DNA of 64,000 nucleotides. Origin: Selaginella moellendorffii (taxonomy: Eukaryota; Streptophyta; Lycopodiopsida; Selaginellales; Selaginellaceae). Below the pieces are notes generated by a model. The model saw only the letters and a program-made list of their open reading frames with translations. It ran no database searches and was not told the origin of the DNA. Location: assembly GCF_000143415.4 (NCBI RefSeq), contig NW_003314291.1:1220517-1284516 (forward strand), read 5' to 3'. Numbering within the stretch: the stretch's first letter is position 1; every line of letters begins with the position of its first letter. The position numbers and the translations under genes were made by a program. Shown piece by piece: positions 57,850-64,000 of this stretch.

Positions 57850-58392
57850 GAGGGGGGAGGTTTCACCCTAGTCCTAGGAGTTAATTTTTGGGATAATCAC
57901 AAAAATTTATTAAATATGGAATAGTGTTAGATTGTGAATTTAAGCACGAGAATAACACCATTGTATTTAGAACAATCTATACATTTCATAAATATGCCTT
58001 ATTAGTAGAGCTAGACACTTTCTATAAATAGCCAATAGAACTGAACAAAACTAACAAATAGGGAATGATGGCGAGTGCCTTGGCAAATATGGCAATTTAC
58101 CACCTAGCAAATATTGAAGGACCAAACTAGTTATTATAGGGGTTCTTGTCAAACTAATGCAAGATAGAGCAAAAAATAGCTAAAAAGTAAGTCAACTATG
58201 CTCAACAAAAAATACATAAGAGTTCATACCTTATATTTATCTAACTAAGTACAAATGCTAAACCCATTTTACTAATACTTGTACAAAAGGAACTAGAAAA
58301 GGAACCAACAATACTGATCTCCTATCATCATGGAAGAACCATATAAGTATGTATGAAGTGTGGATATCCCAAACTATTATAAGACATTCCTC
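57850..58392 (-). repeat. Inverted, decayed LTR fragment of the C/D/Y gypsy family
   Basis: The reverse complement matches the first ~550 bases of the LTR at 58448-59368 (e.g. the GGAGATCAG, CACTCGCCATCAT and CTATTTATAGAAAGTGTCTAG blocks). It stands head-to-head with the young element 56 bp away. Confidence 0.65.
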
Positions 58393-58447
58393 TATTATAA
58401 AGTAGTTAACCTCTACTAATTGTAATGCACAATTGACGTATTGTAAC

Positions 58448-59368
58448 TGTCGCGAATGTGACTTCGGGTATCGAAAGATACTTGTCGACCGGTCCTTACG
58501 GACACTCTTTCCTTACTGCCATGACGGCAGGAGATCGGTACAGTTGGATCCCTTTAGTAGCCCCTCTTGTGCTAGTGGAGTTAACTGGGCATTTCGAGTG
58601 TACTTAGACCGGACGAGCATAAGGATGGAATTCCTATGTGCTATTAGCTAAGCATACTTAGCCCGGTAAGGAGTTCCCGTCTCGTTTTGTCTTGCACTTG
58701 CTAGTGACAAGAACCCTCGCGTATTGAGACTAGTCCCTCAATATCACTGGATGATAGTTTACCGTGTCTGCCAAACACCCTCGCTATCACGCCCTTTTGT
58801 GTTGGTCTCATTTCGGTCCCAAATGCTATTTATGGAAAGTGTCTAGATTAGCTCATTTGGCATATCTACGGAATGTAGAGATCAGCCTGAACACAATGGT
58901 GTTCGTCCCGTGTCCAAATTCGCAATCTAAGGACATTCCATATTTAGTAAGTTTCGAGCTTGTCCCAGAGACTAACTCCTGGTACTAAGGGAGGCTTGGG
59001 GGGAAAGCCCAAAGCGTGTGTTCCTCAAGGGGGGGGGGGCTATGGGGGGTTCCAAATGTATAGTAGGGATAGTGGTTGGAATGCATGTCCGACCACCTGA
59101 GACATTAGTTTGGCTCCCGCTGGGCTGTGTCGCTCCTTGTTCTGCGTCCGGCTTGGGTCTAAGCCCAAGCTCCACGCTGCTCTAGTCGGTGGAGTACCCT
59201 CCTCCTTGCGTTAGGCCACCGGTATGCCAAAATTGTGCCAGACTCCGTCTGACACCATTTTGCGTGCAGGTGCTGGATATGGGGAGCTGGTGCTCATGGG
59301 ATTGCACCGGACCCTCGTTTCGTAGCGCAATGGGCTTGGAGTTCGGCTCCAAATTCAGGTGCGCTACA
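58448..59368 (+). repeat. 5' LTR of element Y
   Basis: 921 bp, TGTCGCGAATG to GCGCTACA. Homologous LTRs: 27209-27678 plus 32611-33025, 36674-37517, 50310-51238, and the inverted piece at 57850-58392. Confidence 0.9.
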
Positions 59369-59370
59369 TT

Positions 59371-59381
59371 TGGTATCAGAG
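59371..59381 (+). other. Primer-binding site, initiator Met tRNA
   Basis: TGGTATCAGAG two bases after the LTR; exact match to the usual plant initiator-Met primer site. Confidence 0.9.
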
Positions 59382-59541
59382 AGATTGTCTCAGCGATTCC
59401 TATCCAACTTTTGTCGGATTTTCTGACTCAAGTTGCATACGCAGAGACTTTTCTAGTAGATCCGAAGCGACCTGTGTAGGATTAGTTGGATTGCACCATT
59501 CGGTAAGAACGTTGTATGCATGTTCAGTTACTGATAGAGGC

Positions 59542-60174
59542 ATGCATGCAGCTAGCGGGATGGTGAAACGGAACTGTGCTGATGACGCTGAAACCTCTAG
59601 ACGGGCGAATCGAGAGGAGGAAACTCCTGCTAGAGATGCTGCAGAAGAGGTTGAGGCTGAGTCAGAAGAGGAAGAGCCGGTTGCTGCGGCGCTGCAGCGA
59701 ACGGCTCAGGAAGTCGAGATCGAGAATTTGCGAAAGGAGATTCGCAAATTGAAGAAGGAGAACAAGAAGAGGAAGAAAGAGGCTGAGGCAGCTAAACCAG
59801 CTAAGCCTAAGCAACCGGACTCCTCTTCGAGTTCTGAGGATGATGAAGTTCTGCAGCCGCCCCCGGTTGCACGAGTTTCAAAGTTCAAGCCCCCAAAACC
59901 ACCCAACTTCAGAGGCATGCGGGACTATCAGGTTTTGGAAGACTGGGTCTACGATATGGAGAACTACTTCATAGCGGCAGACGTAGATGATCGTACGAAA
60001 GTTGCGTGCGCGCAATCCTTTCTCACCGATCATGCCAAAACTTGGTGGCGCCAAGTGTGTGCTGAAAAAGGGCAGACTAGAAGTTGGACCAAGATGCGGT
60101 CTCGTATCCGTAAGGAATACTTGCCGGATGATCTTGGTCTGAGACTTCGCGCGGAGCTGCGGCGGTTAAAGTAG
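59542..60174 (+). pseudogene. Gag, N-terminal part (ends at in-frame TAG)
   Basis: Capsid precursor. The ATG at 59542 opens an acidic region (EEVEAESEEEEP), then a coiled coil (EIENLRKEIRKLKKENKKRK), a Ser-rich linker and the gypsy gag core FRGMRDYQVLEDWVYDMENY with AKTWW. The frame meets TAG at 60172-60174, where related gags continue with Gln and then RGD. It carries on without any frame change at 60187. Two older copies also have a stop at this codon. It is either a decayed CAG or a site read through by ribosomes; the data fit the first more simply. Confidence 0.85.
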
Positions 60175-60186
60175 CGAGGTGATCTC

Positions 60187-63100
60187 ATGCATTACGTTAA
60201 TGCGTTTGCTCAGAAGCGCATTATGATTGCAAATATGAGTGACGAAGATGCTCGGAGTTATTTTCTGGAGGGTTTAAGTTCACTTTCTCGCAATGAGATT
60301 TTGAAGTTTAAGCCGAAGACGTATCTGGAGTGTAAGGAGGCAGCGCAGCAAGTTGCCTTTAGTCACTCGCTCATGGAACAATATCAGCAACCGTATGCTG
60401 GTAACTCGGACAAGAATAGGAATTCTGGGAATAAACAAGGTGATCGGAAACAGAGGGTGGAAAGTAGGTTCCGCCCTGGAGGCTCACAAGCAACGGTTAA
60501 CAAAGGTGGTGGTGGTTGGAGACCACCAGCAGCTTCTTCTGGTCCTAGGCCCTCTGTTCCTCTTCCTGGTGGGTACAAGCAGCAGCAACCTGCAAAACCT
60601 ACTCCTAGCGGAACGGGTAGTGTGGGTCATTGCTTCCATTGTGGAGAGTCAGGACATAGGTCCTCGGATTGTCCCAACAAGCATAAGACAAGGTCTCGAG
60701 TTAATGTCATGAGGGAAGACGGTGGTGATGAAGCTGAAGGGGTTGACGAGTTGGTCAATGCAGACTATGAGGAAGAAGAGGTGAGTAACTTTCATTGCTT
60801 TCCTCAAGCTTTTCTTGCAGTCAATGCAAACACTGATCCGTTGATGTATCTGGTAGGCTTTGTCCGTGGACACCGAATCCGAGTGATGATTGACACGGGA
60901 GCTACGCACAGCATGATATCCGAAGACTTAGTTAAGTTGTTAGGATTGAATGCTGAGCAAATGTCGCCTATGCACTTCCGGTTTGCGGAAGGTGGGCAAG
61001 TAGCCAGAAAGTTTGTGAGTGATGTTCCAATAAAGATATCCAAGTGGAAAGAAAGAGTGGACTTGGTAATGTTGAAGATACCAGATTTTCAGATGGTGTT
61101 TGGTATGGATTTCTTCAGCAAGTATATAAAAGGGATTTATGGTGCTGGACAAAGTCGTATCACGTTGAAGTCTGAAGGACAACCCGATGTGTCCTTCCAG
61201 TTGCAAAAGCGTTCCTTAAAGGATTGGGATGGAAAGTTCCTGACTGCGAGGGTCGCTCAAAAAGCAGCTAAGAGGGGATGTCGGACCTTTTGGGTTCAAG
61301 TGATGGAAGCGGAGAGTGTGGGTGACTCTGTTCGAATTGGTGACAGGGTTGATCCTGTACCAAAGAAGATATTGGAGTTGTTGGCGCAGAATCAAGATAT
61401 CTTTCCGAAGGATTTGCCACCAGGGCTACCCCCTAGCCGTGAGGTTGATCATCGGATTGAGGTTAATCCGGGTTCTAAACCACCTACGAAAGCTCCGTAT
61501 CGGTTGAACATCAAAGAGATGGCTGAACTCAAGAAGCAACTCATGGAGCTTCTTGACAAAGGTCATATCCGACCCAGCAAGTCACCTTATGGAGCACCAA
61601 TCCTTTTTGTTATGAAAAAGGATGGAACCATGAGGATGTGTATTGACTATCGGGCACTCAACAAGATCACGGTCAAGAACAGTTATCCTTTGCCTCGCAT
61701 TGATGACTTGTTTGACCAACTCTTAAAGGCTAAGTATTTTACACGACTTGATTTGCGGTCCGGGTATCATCAGATACGGGTGGCGGATCAGGATGTGGAG
61801 AAGACAGCCTTTAAGACTCGGTACGGATCTTATGAGTTCCTTGTCATGCCATTTGGGTTATGCAATGCTCTGGTAACGTTCAGCACTATGATGGATAGAA
61901 TATTCGGAGATTATTTGGACGCATTTGTTGTCCTATACATCGACGATGTTTTAGTCTTCAGCGAAACGTTGGAGGATCATTTGAAACACTTGGAGCTGGT
62001 GTTTCAAAAGTTGCGTGAACACAAACTGTATGCTAAGGAAAGTAAATGCGCTTTTGGTCAATTGCGTGTAAACTTTCTCGGACATATAGTTGGTGGTGGC
62101 GTGATTGAAGTCGATCCAAAGAAAGTGGAAGCGGTGAAGTCTTGGGAAATCCCGACCACTGTATCAGATGTTCGTTCCTTTCTCGGTTTGGCGGGATACT
62201 ATCGCAAGTTTGTCCGCAATTTTGCAAGGATTGCTCTTCCGTTAACTGAGTTGATGAAGAGTAGTATTCCGTTTCATTGGACACCAGCTTGTCAGCGTGC
62301 TTTTGTACGGTTGAAGGAGATCTTGACTACGGTTCCTGTTCTCAGGATCCCAGATCTTGATAAACCCTTCGAAGTGCATTGTGATGCGTCTAGCTATGCT
62401 ATTGGTGCCATGTTGCAGCAAGATTGTGACAAAGCGGTTGGTGTTACGCTAAGGCGACATGGTTGTCTCGTTGCGTTTTATTCCAAGAAATTGGATGAAA
62501 CCCAACGAAGATGGCCAACGCATGAGAAAGAGATGTTTGCTATAGTGTCGGCCCTGGAACACTGGAGACACTACTTGGGTGGACACACCAAGGTTTATAC
62601 AGATAGTAACACACTAAGCTACTTTGCTACGCAGCCTAAGCTTACGCCGAAGCAGGCTCGTTGGCAAGAGAAGCTTGCTAGATATGATATTGAAATCATA
62701 TATAAACCTGGTAAAGACAATATTGTTCCGGATGTGTTGAGTCGTCAAGCTCAATTCCGGGCAATATCGGCAATCAGTTCGGACTGGTTGGAAGACGTTC
62801 AGGCTTCATATGGAAGTGATCTATTGGCGAAGGCAATCTTATGCCGTGCGGGGTTGTTGAAGCAGAGCCCTGGTAGCGAAGCAGCAAAAGTTGCTAGTCG
62901 CACTAGTGCGAAACTTCACTTCTCAGTTCGGGATGGGCTTATATTCTATAAGCAAGAAAGATTGTATCTTCCCTCTAAGGATCTCCAGCAGTTATTTTTG
63001 CGGGAACATCATGATGTTCCAGCAGCGGGACATGGTGGACAGCGAAAGACGCTAGCTTCGTTGAAAAAGGGATTTTTCTGGTCTGGTATGGAAGGTGATG

Positions 63101-63198
63101 TAGTGGACTATGTCCGTTCCTGCCCTATATGCCAGCAATGTAAGCGCAAAGCTGAGAAGCAGGCTGGAAAGTTGCAGTGCATTCCAGCACCGGCATAG
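60187..63198 (+). pseudogene. Gag C-terminus, protease, RT, RNase H and integrase N-terminus
   Basis: 1003 codons in the same frame as the gag start. Gag end, then zinc knuckle [14 protein letters not shown] (about 60630-60671); protease [15 protein letters not shown] with [11 protein letters not shown] and catalytic YIDD (61935-61946); RNase H with [14 protein letters not shown] and THEKEMF; integrase zinc domain [11 protein letters not shown] then CPICQQC. It ends at TAG 63196-63198, just before PFQSVTLDF, where the frame continues unbroken. Gag and pol therefore share one frame in this family. The stop again fits a decayed CAG. Confidence 0.9.
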
Positions 63199-63999
63199 CC
63201 ATTTCAAAGTGTGACACTTGATTTCGTCACTTGTTTGCCGAAGTCTAAAGGTTATGATACTTTGATGGTGGTTGTGGATCGGTTGTCGAAGATTGCACAC
63301 TTCATTCCAATTGTGGGAACAGTGAATGCGAAACAAGCAGCAAAGCTCTTTTTCCATGAAGTAGTGCGAGTTCGTGGTCTTCCCGAAGAGATGATCTCGG
63401 ATAGGGATTCGAGATTTACGGGGAAGTTTTGGGGCAGACTGTTCCAGTTGTTTGGTACCAAGTTAAAGTTTAGTACGGCTTATCATCCTCAGACTGATGG
63501 GCAGACCGAACGTGTAAATGCTCAAGTTGAGGATTATCTGCGGTACTATGTCGCGGCGGACCAACGCGACTGGGTTGAGCATTTGGATACAGCAGAAATA
63601 TGTTATAACAACACATTTCACAGCGCTATAGGCTGTTCTCCATGGGAGATGCTGCAAGGGAATGCTCGTGGGGTTCCTCAACAGATTGTTGTACCGAAAC
63701 CAATGTCCGAGGTGTTGGTCCCAGCCGTTGAGACTTATGCGGAGCAGCTACGCCAAGGTTGATCTAGAGCTACTGAGGCGATGGGCAAAGCTCAAGATAG
63801 GTATCGACGTGATAAGGATCAACATCGTCAGGATGTATCCTATCAAGTGGGAGATCAGGTGTGGCTATCTTCCCGAAACTTGAACATTAAGGGTTCTTTG
63901 TCTCGGAAGCTCTTGCCGAGATATGTTGGACCCTATCGGGTGCTAAAACGCATTGGTGATGTATCCTACGGTTGGATCTGCCTGTGGAGATGTCCAATG
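63199..63999 (+). pseudogene. Integrase core and C-terminal part
   Basis: Same frame as the preceding pol segment. Core residues lie in TLDFVTCLPKS, ISDRDSRFTGKFW and YHPQTDGQTERVN. TGA at 63760-63762 follows LRQG and fits a decayed CGA. Then the GPY-type region VGDQVWLSSRN, LLPRYVGPYRVLKRIG is readable to about 63966. After that, VSYG followed by WICLW instead of the usual RLDLP wording points to a single-base loss near 63967-63972. The window ends at 64000. Confidence 0.85.
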
Positions 64000-64000
64000 T

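Larger units (their letters stand above)
58448..64000 (+). mobile_element. Young Ty3/gypsy element Y, 3' part beyond window
   Basis: Best preserved copy of the family. It contains the 5' LTR (58448-59368), a primer-binding site (59371-59381), gag, protease, RT, RNase H and integrase, in that order. The right edge of the window cuts it after the integrase C-terminal region. The GC content is clearly higher than in copies C and D. It is not intact: three nonsense codons and one probable frameshift were found. Confidence 0.93.

Overview
The window looks like nuclear DNA of a lycophyte, most likely a Selaginella. Plant gene families (NIP aquaporins, a class VII receptor-like kinase, pectinesterase, LEA-2/WHy protein, penta-EF-hand protein, DAD1-type lipase) carry very short GT-AG introns of 44 to 104 bp. 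They sit beside several decayed PPR genes and large blocks of Ty3/gypsy elements. The species is inferred from gene style; no match was run.

Layout. 1-4.1 kb is AT-rich repeat debris: a decayed gypsy end, a decayed small LTR element, and an odd AT-rich reading frame that is nearly free of stops. 4.1-8.2 kb holds three broken genes: F-box (-), PPR (-) and phytanoyl-CoA dioxygenase (+). 10.6-24.6 kb is a compact genic island. It has two tandem NIP aquaporins (+), a 20-exon coiled-coil gene (-), an intronless LEA-2 gene (+), a pectinesterase (-), a penta-EF-hand gene (+) and an RLCK-VII kinase (-). 25.9-26.65 kb is another PPR pseudogene. 27.2-37.5 kb is a nested repeat: an old gypsy element (family 'C/D/Y') with a younger gypsy element (family 'A') in its 5' LTR and a complete TRIM element in its gag. 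37.5-44 kb is more decayed gypsy, another TRIM copy, a tandem duplication, a GC-rich insert and a foldback element. 44.1-45.4 kb is a third PPR pseudogene. 46.0-47.7 kb is an intact plastid-type lipase gene, followed by two tandem fragments that resemble a lipase N-terminus. 48.4-58.4 kb is again nested LTR debris. From 58.4 kb to the right edge lies the youngest copy of family Y, with recognisable gag, protease, RT, RNase H and integrase. It is broken by three nonsense codons and a probable frameshift.

The intact genes are unrelated single-copy-style genes, so no operon or pathway is implied. The only functional cluster is the NIP pair. The strongest theme is repeat dynamics. Three gypsy copies of one family are all stopped at the same gag codon, TRIM elements are inserted in gypsy elements, LTR pairs differ by transitions only, and old copies have drifted to high AT, as expected from cytosine methylation decay. 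I found no tRNA, rRNA, CRISPR or organellar gene set. Exon limits were read by eye from GT-AG sites, phase and family alignment known to me, and no search was run.
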